From Cladorhizidae sp. MBARI D1340-BT2 (lineage: Eukaryota; Porifera; Demospongiae; Poecilosclerida; Cladorhizidae), in contig JAQNBH010000012.1 in assembly GCA_028752905.1 (NCBI GenBank), positions 29,149,816 to 29,213,815 of the forward strand: a stretch of 64,000 bases of DNA, in the 5' to 3' direction. A program made the position numbers and the translations under genes. Positions 44,090 through 56,519 of this stretch are shown piece by piece. The number at the start of each line of letters is the position of its first letter. The stretch's first letter is position 1. The notes beneath the pieces are model-generated. The model was not told the DNA's origin, searched no databases, and was given only the letters and a program-made list of their open reading frames with translations.

Positions 44090-47000
44090 CTAGTATACTA
44101 GACAGACATAAGAGACATGAGGCTAGTAATACTAGACAGACATAAGAGACATGAGGCTAGTATACTAGACAGACATAAGAGACATGAGGCTAGTATACTA
44201 GACAGACATAAGAGACATGAGGCTAGTAATACTAGACAGACATAAGAGATATGAGGCTAGTAATACTAGACAGACATAAGAGACATGAGGCTAGTATACT
44301 AGACAGACATAAGAGACATGAGGCTAGTATACTAGACAGACATAAGAGACATGAGGCTAGTAATACTAGACAGACATAAGAGACATGAGGCTAGTAATAC
44401 TAGACAGACACAAGAGACATGAGGCTAGTAATACTAGACAGACATAAGAGACATGAGGCTAGTAATACTAGACAGACACAAGAGACATGAGGCTAGTAAT
44501 ACTAGACAGACAGCAGAGACATGAGGCTAGTATACTAGACAGACATAAGAGATATGAGGCTAGTATACTAGACAGACATAAGAGACATGAGGCTAGTATA
44601 CTAGACAGACAGCAGAGACATGAGGCTAGTAATACTAGACAGACATAAGAGACATGAGGGTAGTATACTAGACAGACATAAGAGACATGAGACTAGTAAT
44701 ACTAGACAGACATAAGAGACATGAGACTAGTAATACTAGACAGACATAAGAGACATGAGGCTAGTAATACTAGACAGACATAAGAGACATGAGGCTAGTA
44801 TACTAGACAGACATAAGAGACATGAGGCTAGTATACTAGACAGACATAAGAGACATGAGGCTAGTATACTAGACAGACAGCAGAGACATGAGGCTAGTAT
44901 ACTAGACAGACATAAGAGACATGAGGCTAGTAATACTAGACAGACATAAGAGACATGAGGCTAGTATACTAGACAGACATAAGAGACATGAGGCTAGTAA
45001 TACTAGACAGACATAAGAGACATGAGGCTAGTAATACTAGACAGACATAAAAGACATGAGGCTAGTAATACTAGACAGACATAAGAGACATGAGGCTAGT
45101 AATACTAGACAGACATAAGAGACATGAGGCTAGTATACTAGACAGACATAAGAGACATGAGGCTAGTATACTAGACAGACATAAGAGACATGAGGCTAGT
45201 AATACTAGACAGACATAAGAGACATGAGGCTAGTATACTAGACAGACATAAGAGAGATGAGGCTAGTAATATTAGACAGACATAAGAGACATGAGGCTAG
45301 TATACTAGACAGACATAAGAGACATGAGGCTAGTAATACTAGACAGACATAAGAGACATGAGGCTAGTAATACTAGACAGACATAAGAGACATGAGGCTA
45401 GTATACTAGACAGACATAAGAGACATGAGGCTAGTAATACTAGACAGACAGCCGAGACATGAGGCTAGTATACTAGACAGACATAAGAGATATGAGGCTA
45501 GTATACTAGACAGACATAAGAGACATGAGGCTAGTATACTAGACAGACATAAGAGACATGAGGCTAGTAATACTAGACAGACATAAGAGACATGAGGCTA
45601 GTATACTAGACAGACATAAGAGACATGAGACTAGTAATACTAGACAGACATAAGAGACATGAGGCTAGTAATACTAGACAGACATAAGAGACATGAGGCT
45701 AGTATACTAGACAGACATAAGAGACATGAGGCTAGTATACTAGACAGACATAAGAGACATGAGGCTAGTATACTAGACAGACAGCAGAGACATGAGGCTA
45801 GTATACTAGACAGACATAAGAGACATGAGGCTAGTAATACTAGACAGACATAAGAGACATGAGGCTAGTAATACTAGACAGACATAAGAGACATGAGGCT
45901 AGTAATACTAGACAGACATAAGAGACATGAGGCTAGTAATACTAGACAGACATAAGAGACATGAGGCTAGTATACTAGACAGACATAAGAGACATGAGGC
46001 TAGTATACTAGACAGACATAAGAGACATGAGGCTAGTAATACTAGACAGACATAAGAGACATGAGGCTAGTAATACTAGACAGACATAAGAGACATGAGG
46101 CTAGTATACTAGACAGACATAAGAGACATGAGGCTAGTATACTAGACAGACATAAGAGACATGAGGCTAGTATACTAGACAGACATAAGAGACATGAGGC
46201 TAGTATACTAGACAGACATAAGAGACATGAGGCTAGTATACTAGACAGACATAAGAGACATGAGGCTAGTATACTAGACAGACATAAGAGACATGAGGCT
46301 AGTATACTAGACAGACATAAGAGACATGAGGCTAGTAATACTAGACAGACATAAGAGACATGAGGCTAGTATACTAGACAGACATAAGAGACATGAGGCT
46401 AGTATACTAGACAGACATAAGAGACATGAGGCTAGTATACTAGACAGACATAAGAGACATGAGGCTAGTATACTAGACAGACATAAGAGACATGAGGCTA
46501 GTATACTAGACAGACATAAGAGACATGAGGCTAGTATACTAGACAGACATAAGAGACATGAGGCTAGTATACTAGACAGACATAAGAGACATGAGGCTAG
46601 TATACTAGACAGACATAAGAGACATGAGGCTAGTATACTAGACAGACATAAGAGACATGAGGCTAGTATACTAGACAGACATAAGAGACATGAGGCTAGT
46701 AATACTAGACAGACATAAGAGACATGAGGCTAGTATACTAGACAGACATAAGAGACATGAGGCTAGTATACTAGACAGACATAAGAGACATGAGGCTAGT
46801 ATACTAGACAGACATAAGAGACATGAGGCTAGTATACTAGACAGACATAAGAGACATGAGGCTAGTATACTAGACAGACATAAGAGACATGAGGCTAGTA
46901 TACTAGACAGACATAAGAGACATGAGGCTAGTATACTAGACAGACATAAGAGACATGAGGCTAGTATACTAGACAGACATAAGAGACATGAGGCTAGTAT

Positions 47001-48398
47001 ACTAGACAGACATAAGAGACATGAGGCTAGTAATACTAGACAGACATAAGAGACATGAGGCTAGTATACTAGACAGACATAAGAGACATGAGGCTAGTAT
47101 ACTAGACAGACATAAGAGACATGAGGCTAGTATACTAGACAGACATAAGAGACATGAGGCTAGTATACTAGACAGACATAAGAGACATGAGGCTAGTAAT
47201 ACTAGACAGACATAAGAGACATGAGGCTAGTATACTAGACAGACATAAGAGACATGAGGCTAGTATACTAGACAGACATAAGAGACATGAGGCTAGTATA
47301 CTAGACAGACATAAGAGACATGAGGCTAGTATACTAGACAGACATAAGAGACATGAGGCTAGTATACTAGACAGACATAAGAGACATGAGGCTAGTATAC
47401 TAGACAGACATAAGAGACATGAGGCTAGTATACTAGACAGACATAAGAGACATGAGGCTAGTATACTAGACAGACATAAGAGACATGAGGCTAGTAATAC
47501 TAGACAGACATAAGAGACATGAGGCTAGTATACTAGACAGACATAAGAGACATGAGGCTAGTAATACTAGACAGACATAAGAGACATGAGGCTAGTATAC
47601 TAGACAGACATAAGAGACATGAGGCTAGTATACTAGACAGACATAAGAGACATGAGGCTAGTAATACTAGACAGACATAAGAGACATGAGGCTAGTAATA
47701 CTACTAGACAGACATAAGAGACATGAGGCTAGTATACTAGACAGACATAAGAGACATGAGGCTAGTAATACTAGACAGACATAAGAGACATGAGGCTAGT
47801 ATACTAGACAGACATAAGAGACATGAGGCTAGTAATACTAGACAGACATAAGAGACATGAGGCTAGTATACTAGACAGACATAAGAGACATGAGGCTAGT
47901 AATACTAGACAGACATAAGAGACATGAGGCTAGTATACTAGACAGACATAAGAGACATGAGGCTAGTATACTAGACAGACATAAGAGACATGAGGCTAGT
48001 AATACTAGACAGACATAAGAGACATGAGGCTAGTAATACTAGACAGACATAAGAGACATGAGGCTAGTAATACTAGACAGACATAAGAGACATGAGGCTA
48101 GTATACTAGACAGACATAAGAGACATGAGGCTAGTAATACTAGACAGACATAAGAGACATGAGGCTAGTATACTAGACAGACATAAGAGACATGAGGCTA
48201 GTAATACTAGACAGACATAAGAGACATGAGGCTAGTAATACTAGACAGACATAAGAGACATGAGGCTAGTAATACTAGACAGACATAAGAGACATGAGGC
48301 TAGTATACTAGACAGACATAAGAGACATGAGGCTAGTAATACTAGACAGACATAAGAGAGATGAGGCTAGTAATATTAGACAGACATAAGAGACATGA
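44090..48398. repeat. 33/34-bp satellite array running into the gap
   Basis: More than 125 copies of a unit containing GACAGACATAAGAGACATGA and GGCTAGTATACTA. Two length forms alternate: 33 bp with GTATAC and 34 bp with GTAATAC. The 33-bp form contains the palindrome CTAGTATACTAG. The array ends at an assembly gap, so its real length is unknown. Runs of the 33-bp form read as an ILDRHKRHEAS repeat; no gene is implied. Confidence 0.97.
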
Positions 48399-48498
48399 NN
48401 NNNNNNNNNNNNNNNNNNNNNNNNNNNNNNNNNNNNNNNNNNNNNNNNNNNNNNNNNNNNNNNNNNNNNNNNNNNNNNNNNNNNNNNNNNNNNNNNNN
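48399..48498. other. Assembly gap (100 N)
   Basis: Exactly 100 N, which is a common placeholder length. It follows the 33/34-bp array directly, so unresolved array copies are the likely content. Missing upstream aminopeptidase exons could also lie here. Confidence 0.98.
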
Positions 48499-48672
48499 TG
48501 GTACATAGCTGAAGGGAAATAGTATTTTTCTTGGTCTCTTTATTAATTTTTTTTTCACTTTCACTTAATAATGCATTCAATTAATCAGTATTCTTTTCAC
48601 TCAATGCATTACAGATAGAGATAGAGTCCTAGCCAACTAATTACCAACCAGCAAGAGACAAGAACAAGCAAG

Positions 48673-48727
48673 ATGTCATTCTTCTGTGCTGGGTCCTCCA
48701 ATGAAGTTAAGAAACGCTTGAAGCAAA
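48673..48727 (+). CDS. Possible first coding exon, unidentified
   Basis: ATG at 48673 opens MSFFCAGSSNEVKKRLKQ and meets a donor-like GTAAGT. Upstream is AGAACAAGCAAG, an acceptable start context. No later exon was found, because an (AAT)n run follows immediately. It is on the opposite strand to the aminopeptidase. The family is not recognised. Confidence 0.25.
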
Positions 48728-48757
48728 GTAAGTAAAAAATAAAATAAAAAATAAATA

Positions 48758-49225
<468 letters not shown>

Positions 49226-49229
49226 ATTT

Positions 49230-50060
49230 CTAGGAGTGTATATATATATATATCGCAAACATATCATTGTCTCCTTCCTCCCTCCCCCCTCCATATAAAC
49301 CCTTGTATATCTTTTCCTTCTGAACCTATAATTAGAATATGGTAATATATCTTCACTAGTGATGGCTAATGTGAGCGATTCTTTTTCTGTGATCTATGTA
49401 CATTGATACCATGATGCATTTGAACCGTTACTTCATTTGTTGGATAATTTAATTGGTGGAGTCAACCACGCAAAAATATATATCTCAAGAGATATTTAAT
49501 TTAGAATATCAAAGTCAACATCCATAAAAGTATACCGATAAGTATACCGATTTGTAGTAGGAAAACAGCATTAAATACCTTGATTCTCCTCAAAGTAACC
49601 ATCCTTGAAAGACCATGTACCATGCCTTTAATCCCTGTGAGATCACCTACTACACTCTATAAGAAAATATTCGTGTAGTGGTAAATAAAATGTAATTAGC
49701 TTGTAACAACCAGCTGTCATGGTTGCTTTCATTCTGGGAAGGAGGGGAAGGGATGGATTGGAAGAGGTGGTTAGCTAAGATGATTTTGCCACACCCACCT
49801 AAGTGGCACCTCACATTGCCAGCATGAGGCACGGGCGTTGACCTTGCATACCCAATGTGCGATCGAGCCTTGCACATGTCAAACTTGGCTCTGCAATACT
49901 CCAGACACCCAGGAATTGTCGCCGGCAGGGCTCAAATCAAACTCTATTCGATGGGCTACAGTACTGTACTAGTGCGATATTGTCCAGGGTTGAATATTCA
50001 CAAATGGTAACTAACAGAAGATTTCTCCAGGGAAGGGGGGGGGGGGGGTATTCATGAAGT
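49230..50060. other. No gene recognised
   Basis: Ordinary sequence with a G run at 50034-50048. Short open stretches have no motifs. TTGAATATTCACAAATGGTAACTAACAGAAGA-like sequence near 49990 recurs in altered form near 61077. Confidence 0.35.
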
Positions 50061-50067
50061 TACATGT

Positions 50068-50260
50068 AATACCTCACTCGAAAGAAAATGCTCCACGCTT
50101 GTAATTTTTTTATCTGCATTATTGCTGATGAATTGATGAAGGCTACAGCATCTATTCATGAATTGAATACCTCACTCGAAAATGCCCCATGCTTGTAATT
50201 TATTTTTATTTGTATTATTGCTGATGAAGGCTACAGCATCTCGTCGAGCGAGGCAAGTTC
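50068..50260. repeat. ~90-bp imperfect duplication
   Basis: ACCTCACTCGAAA...ATGC...GCTTGTAATTT...TTGCTGATGAA...GGCTACAGCATCT is present at about 50071-50153 and 50169-50241 with small differences. Confidence 0.75.
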
Positions 50261-50389
50261 AAGTTGATTATTGAGAAGGGCATTGTAATGTATTAGTATT
50301 AGTATGCAAAACTATTGCAGACAGGACAAGCATCTAGTTGAACATAAACCTACTAGCGACAGCCACAACAAACTTCAAGGCCTATTGTG

Positions 50390-51300
50390 GTTAATACATG
50401 CGCTGTTACATCCTGACTCATGGCAGTTAATACACCGTCTACATCCGGACTCATCGTGGTTAATACACTGTCTACATCCTGACTCATGGTGGTTAATACA
50501 CCGTCTACATCCTGACTCATGGTGGTTAATACACTGTCTACATCCTGACTCATGGTGGTTAATACACTGTCTACATCCTGACTCATGGTGGTTAATACAC
50601 TGTCTACATCCTGACTCATGGCAGTTAATACACTGTCTACATCCTGACTCATGCACTGTCTACATCCTGACTCATGGTGGTTAATACACTGTCTACATCC
50701 TGACTCATGGTGGTTAATACACTGTCTACATCCTGACTCATGGTGGTTAATACACTGTCTACATCCTGACTCATCGTGGTTAATAAACTGTCTACATCCT
50801 GACTCATGGTGGTTAATACACTGTCTACATCCTGACTCATCGTGGTTAATAAACTGTCTACATCCTGACTCATGGTGGTTAATACACTGTCTACATCCTG
50901 ACTCATGGCGGTTAATACACTGTCTACATCCTGACTCATGGCAGTTAATACACTGTCTACATCCTGACTCATGGTGGTTAATACACTGTCTACATCCTGA
51001 CTCATGGTGGTTAATACACTGTCTACATCCTGACTCATCGTGGTTAATAAACTGTCTACATCCTGACTCATGGTGGTTAATACACTGTCTACATCCTGAC
51101 TCATGCGCGGTTAATACACTGTCTACATCCTGACTCATGGCAGTTAATACACTGTCTACATCCTGACTCATGGTGGTTAATACACTGTCTACATCCTGAC
51201 TCATGGCAGTTAATACACCGTCTACATCCTGACTCATGGTGGTTAATACACTGTATACATCCTGACTCATCGTGGTTAATACACTGTCTACATCCTGAGT
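50390..51300. repeat. 33-bp minisatellite, about 28 copies
   Basis: The unit contains CTGTCTACATCCTGACTCAT and GGTGGTTAATACA. Because 33 is divisible by three the array is open on both strands (SQDVDSVLTTM on minus, CLHPDSWWLIH on plus). One unit is shortened near 50650. I see no start context, flanking exon or conserved domain to support a gene. Confidence 0.96.
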
Positions 51301-51329
51301 TATTTCTGACTGCGATTGTGTTATCAGGG

Positions 51330-51420
51330 TTTAATTTAGGTTTAATTTAGGGGGGGGAAGAGGGGGGGGGGGTTACTGCCCCCCCTTGGAATATTTTTAT
51401 CCCCCGTTGGAAATTGTATT
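51330..51420. other. G-rich scrap resembling a hAT end
   Basis: CAGGGTTTAATTTAGG followed by long G runs and a C run resembles the left end of the hAT element at 25280 (CAGGGGTTCATACAGG then poly-G). A matching opposite end was not found. Confidence 0.35.
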
Positions 51421-51429
51421 GGTTATCCT

Positions 51430-52800
51430 TAAAAGAGAATGCCATTCCATGCATCAGAGTGTGTATGTGTAGTGGTGTCTACGAAGACACTTGAAGTTCC
51501 AGAACAAGTGTATTAAAGAAGCCAATTGTGCGAGAATCTCCTCATATTTGGTCCTCACTCGAGTCGAGGAAGGAATGGGCACTTCATGTTGGCTCATACC
51601 ACCTGGCAGGGTCAGCCAAATCAGTATTTGCCATTGTCCAATTTTCCCTTCACGTAAACAAATTTGCCGAAGGTTTATTGGCGCGTACTTCTTGGCTGAA
51701 ATTTTGACCAAATGCTTTGTATTTGTCCTGTTGAAGTGGACCAAACAAATCCAAAATCTGACTAAAAGATAGATGTTCGAAATTTGAATGAAGATAGCTG
51801 AAAACTTCCATTCAACGTAGCCAAAGGCTTGCTGATGCTGCTCCCTCACGTTGTAGGGAGACCAATCTTGGGAGGAACTTGCTAAGGGAGAAGATGTCTT
51901 CCTTTCACCAACTTCGCCGGTGCCCAGTGACTATCGCTTCAAGTTCAAGCAGCTTCAGTTTCCTCTCCTCCTCTCCTTGCAGCTCTCATTAACGGCCGAG
52001 GTGAAGTGTGTCTTGTGAGCCCCTTTGCCATTCCCCATTGGCATAGCGAATCGGTAAAAAATGTTCGTCTCACAAGAGTAGCGATGCGAGCAATGAGAGT
52101 GGCCAGGGAGTGTGCCGGACATCTCTGTGCCTTGTCCCTGGGCAGATGTTTGGCAGAGAGCACCCCACATCCGATCCAGCAAAAGCCTTTAGACTAACTG
52201 GCTCCCAGCAGATGACTTGTCTGTTTGTGTTCTTCCCAAGGTTGGGTTCCATGCTGTCAGAATGGATCAGGCAAGGAGGGAAGGGGAGGAGTGCATACCC
52301 GGTTTGCCAGACTTACAACTCCACACTGACATCTTCAATCCCACAGAAGCTTTGGGATATAAAATCTACCCCAGCCACGCCCCAGCATGTTGGGAGAATT
52401 ACATTGCATTTTTGGTTTTATTGCCGTCTTGCCCAACCCAACTTGCACAAACTCGCTGGTCACTCACACCCTCATCAGCTTGAAAGCACTCGGCAATGCA
52501 GTGTAGGATACAATGCACTTGCGGATATATGTACTGTAGATATGCTCTCACACACATGGCTACTTCTTCCTGTCTGAATGTTGTTGACGCTCCTCAGAGG
52601 CACTGCATTAACTTTTCATTCCGTTAATTCGCACTGCCTTTTTGGGTTGTCAGGACTTCGTTTCTCACCTGGTTGTCACCCACCGTACAGAGGTTTCCTG
52701 CTGTCAATTTCTTCCCCCCCTCCCGTGCAAACACAGACAGTGCTGTTGTCTTGCTTTTCAGCCTTTGTTCCCACTAGTCTAGAAGGACCACTCTCTCAGT
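51430..52800. other. No identified gene; several short open stretches
   Basis: Open stretches of 60-155 codons occur on both strands (for example 51454-51849 minus and 52110-52577 plus). None shows a motif I recognise. GC content and sequence complexity are higher than in the surrounding repeats, so unrecognised exons are possible. Confidence 0.3.
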
Positions 52801-52844
52801 CCGTTTCATAGTGTATGGGGTTCAGCTCTTGTGGGGACGATGCT

Positions 52845-53765
52845 GGCTCCTGCAGTTACGAGCTTCTCAGCTGTTGTCTTGCTCTCAGCCTTTGCTCCTG
52901 CAGCTACGAGCTTCCCAGCTGTTGTCTTGCTCTCAGCCTTGGCTCCTGCAGCTACAAGCTTCTCAGCTGTTGTCTTGCTCTCAGCCTTTGCTCCTGCAGC
53001 TACGAGCTTCTCAGCTGTTGTCTTGCTCTCAGCCTTTGCTCCTGCAGCTACGAGCTTCTCAGCTGTTGTCTTGCTCTCAGCCTTTACTCCTGCAGCTACG
53101 AGCTTCTCAGCTGTTGTCTTGCTCTCAGCCTTTGCTCCTGCAGCTACGAGCTTCTCAGCTGTTGTCTTGCTCTCAGCCTTTGCTCCTGCAGCTACGAGCT
53201 TCCCAGCTGTTGTCTTGCTCTCAGCCTTTGCTCCGGCAGCTACAAGCTTCCCAGCTGTTGTCTTGCTCTCGGCCTTTGCTCCTGCAGCTATGAGCTTCTC
53301 AGCTGTTGTCTTGCTCTCAGCCTTTGCTCCTGCAGCTAGGAGCTTCTCAGCTGTTGTCTTGCTCTCAGCCTTTGCTCCTGCAGCTACGAGCTTCTCAGCT
53401 GTTGTCTTGCTCTCAGCCTTTGCTCCTGCAGCTACGAGCTTCTCAGCTGTTGTCTTGCTCTCAGCCTTTGCTCCTGCAGCTACGAGCTTCTCAGCTGTTG
53501 TCTTGCTCTCATCCTTTGCTCCTGCAGCTACGAGCTTCTCAGCTGTTGTCTTGCTCTCAGCCTTTGCTCCTGCAGCTACGAGCTTCCCAGCTGTTGTCTT
53601 GCTCTCAGCCTTTGCTCCTGCAGCTACAAGCTTCCCAGCTGTTGTCTTGCTCTCGGCCTTTGCTCCTGCAGCTATGAGCTTCTCAGCTGTTGTCTTGCTC
53701 TCAGCCTTTGCTCCTGCAGCTAGGAGCTTCTCAGCTGTTGTCTTGCTCTCAGCCTTTGCTCCTGC
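52845..53765. repeat. 48-bp minisatellite, about 19 copies
   Basis: The unit contains AGCTGTTGTCTTGCTCTCAG and CCTTTGCTCCTGCAGCTACG. The array is open for about 325 codons on minus (52806-53783, AGAKAESKTTAEKLVA repeat) and 335 codons on plus (52831-53838, APAATSFSAVVLLSAF repeat). The minus reading is hydrophilic and helix-forming, resembling LEA-like or coiled repeats; the plus reading is hydrophobic. Neither has a confirmed start, splice site or flanking domain. A block of eight or nine units (about 52890-53330) appears again at about 53320-53760. Confidence 0.93.
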
Positions 53766-53769
53766 TGCA

Positions 53770-55300
53770 TTGTCTGGGCTCACTCCTCAGTCTGTTTCTC
53801 TTGCTGCTGTGTGCTGGCTCCTCCAGCTTCTCAGCTAGAATGCGAATAGGGTTGTTGGGGCACGTGCAATCATTCTCTCCACTGTGGGAAGCTGTTTGTG
53901 ACTCAATTTTTGTTACACATGCAGACCCAGCTGTGTGTGCATAGATAGATCTTAACATTATTTTTTTGGCACTTTGGTACCGAGACCAAATCCTGTGCTC
54001 AGCTGAGGGCATAGTATTTTTAAACCCTTATTGGGCATACTCTCATTAGAAGTAGAGGTTGTTTTGGCTTGCATCACCTGCTGTCTGAAGCTTCTTGGCT
54101 TTGAAGTTGGCAGCTTGACCCATCTGACCTGTGTGTGTGTGTGTGTGTGTGCGTGTGTGTGTGTGTGTGTGTGCGTGTGTGTGTGTGAGTGTGTGTGTGT
54201 GTGAGTGTGTGTATGTGCTTGTGCCCAGGTATTCCATTGTGAAGAGCACGTGGTGTTGAGTGAGTGTTAGATCAAGAGCAGCATGCACTGATATGTCTAG
54301 ACATAGACTGGGCGCCGATGTGGCTGCCCCAGAGCTATTTCTTCAAGAATATATGAGCTTTTGGAGTCTTGTGTGTACTAATAAATAAAATATAAAAAAA
54401 TACCACTCACTTCACGATTAGCAGTTTTGTGGTTTGCTCCAGACATACCTGTATATAGCTGGAGCGGGGAGAGCCAGGGTCGTTGCCGTTGGCAGTGGAG
54501 CATGACTCGGAGTGTGTGAGCGTGTAGGTATCTGTTTAATCCTGCCACGACAGGAACGCATAGCCACTGCACGGAGGAGTGAGGCCCGAGGGTGTGTCTT
54601 TGTGTTTGTAGTTATGCATTCCAGTGGCAGGTTTTTCTGAGTCTCCAGCCAGAAGAGGAAAGCTTCATGTGTGTGTGTGTGTGTGTGTGTATGGTGCATA
54701 TGGAATTCCTGATTAGAAGGGGGGTGTCTGCCGGAACAGAATTCAAATGAGTGTTTGTGTGCGTGCGTCTCTCTCTGAGATATTGCACACCCAACACAGT
54801 AGGAGACTGTCCAGCAATATTTAGCCTGCAAGCTGCGTGGCATCAGGCTGAAGTACTAGTGTTGATATTTGTATATAATTTATGTCTCTATGTGTGGGCC
54901 TGTGTGATCAAAAGAATCGCGAGATTTCCACTTCTTGTCTCTATTAGTGCCTCTATCTCACCACTAAAGACCGTCTTTATGGAATTTGGCAGCCATCAAA
55001 GCAGCTGAGAGGTTGTTTAGCTGTCTGGAACCATCGGGCCATGTACTGCTCCGTGAAGAATGATTCTATGTAGCCATGACACTGTTTAATTAAGGTGTGT
55101 GGGTGGTCATGAAGCAGGAAGTACGAGTCCTGAGAAGTTGCATTAATGAATGATATGTTAGCTCTGACAGGTGATGTACAGCTGGCTGGTGGATGTATGT
55201 TGTGATTTCAGTGTCCACAGCTGGTCTCTCTGACATCAATAGATTCATGACATGGCTTCTTTGTTTAGCTATGTTTCTGTATCCCATCTGTCTCTCCATC
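53770..55300. other. No identified gene; TG microsatellites
   Basis: Contains (TG)n at 54131-54212 and 54668-54691. Open stretches over these runs are artefacts. No family motif was recognised in the rest. Confidence 0.4.
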
Positions 55301-55304
55301 CGCA

Positions 55305-55700
55305 GCTACCTCTCTCCTCTACTGACTATGCAGCCAGTTTTCTCTCCTCTACTGACTGTGCAGCCAGTTTTCTCTCCTCTACTGACTGTGCAGCCAGTTC
55401 TCTCTCCTCTACTGACTGTGCAGCCAGTTCTCTCTCCTCTACTGACTGTGCAGCCAGTTCTCTCTCCTCTACTGACTGTGCAGCCAGTTCTCTCTCCTCT
55501 ACTGACTGTGCAGCCAGTTTTCTCTCCTCTACTGACTGTGCAGCCAGTTCTCTCTCATCTACTGACTATGCACCCAGTTCTCTCTCCTCTACTGACTGTG
55601 CAGCCAGTTCTCTCATCTACTGACTTGTGCAGTCAGTTCTCTCTCCTCTACTGACCTTGCAGCCAGTTCTCTCTCCTTTACTGACCTTGCAGCCTGTTCT
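55305..55700. repeat. 30-bp minisatellite, about 13 copies
   Basis: The unit contains CTCTCCTCTACTGACTGTGC and AGCCAGTT. Later copies are less exact. It is open in two plus-strand frames (LLTVQPVLSP and STDCAASSLS), as expected from the 30-bp length. Confidence 0.95.
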
Positions 55701-55704
55701 CTCT

Positions 55705-56055
55705 TGTCTGTTTTTGGGCGGAATATCTCATGAGTTGGACAAGCAAGGACTGGCCTTAGCTTGTCTTTCTAATCCCTGCCTCTCTTAATGTCCGTCCTGG
55801 AATGTACCCCAGGAGGAACCCTGTTAATGCAAAACAAATTGTGATCTAAAACTGAGCAGGTAATGAAGGGAAGCTTTGTGTGGAAGTGCATCATTGAGAG
55901 ACTTGGAACTAGAAGTTGCTGATGATGTATATATATACTGCAGGAAGGCTCCCCTAGACTCTGCGTATGTCCCACTGAGACAGAAGGAGCTGAGTTAGTC
56001 ACATTCAGCCCGCTGAATTTTAAGCAGAATGGTTAGTCAGCTCTCTGCTTGCAGT
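55705..56055. other. No feature recognised
   Basis: Short interval between two arrays. The 77-codon minus-strand open stretch (55769-56002) has no motif. Confidence 0.4.
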
Positions 56056-56059
56056 ATTG

Positions 56060-56290
56060 GACCTTGTGATGGATCATGTGAGCTCACATGATCTTCCACC
56101 ACCACCACATAGTAGCATGTCAGTTTTGATGGATCATGTGAGCTCACATGATCTTACCACCACCACATAGTAGCATGTCAGTTTTGATGGATCATGTGAG
56201 CTCACATGATCTTACCACCACCACATAGCACGACAGCTTTGATGGATCATGTGAGCTCACATGATCTTCCACCAACACCACATAGCACGA
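56060..56290. repeat. Palindrome-bearing minisatellite, 4 copies
   Basis: The self-complementary core ATCATGTGAGCTCACATGAT, extended by G and C to 22 bp, is at 56072-56093, 56132-56153, 56190-56211 and 56245-56266. Spacers contain CCACCACCACATAGTAGCAT and a GTCAGTTTTG-like part. A fifth degenerate copy follows. Confidence 0.95.
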
Positions 56291-56519
56291 CATCTTTTTG
56301 ATCATTTCAGAAATGGCTAGCTTGGAGCTCTCTCTAACCTCTAGAGCCTAGTTGTGTTAGTGTGGTGAGGTCTGGCACTGATGGCCAAGCGTCTGTGACT
56401 AGTGCATCAGGTAACACAGGCTTGCAATATGTATGGCACATGTACATAATCGCGTCGCTTGAATAGAACTGGATTCTATTCAAGTGATGTGGCGTGATGC
56501 GTTCGATGTTCACAATGTC

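Noticed and set aside
44755..47513. Plus-strand ILDRHKRHEAS open frames
   Set aside because: Translations of the 33-bp units; each ends at a 34-bp variant, which is what a noncoding array gives.
50353..51270. 305-codon minus-strand frame
   Set aside because: Entirely 33-bp repeat with no flanking protein-like sequence. Kept only as part of the multiple-of-three observation.
52110..52577. 155-codon plus-strand frame
   Set aside because: No recognisable motif, two competing frames over the same bases, and no splice or homology support.
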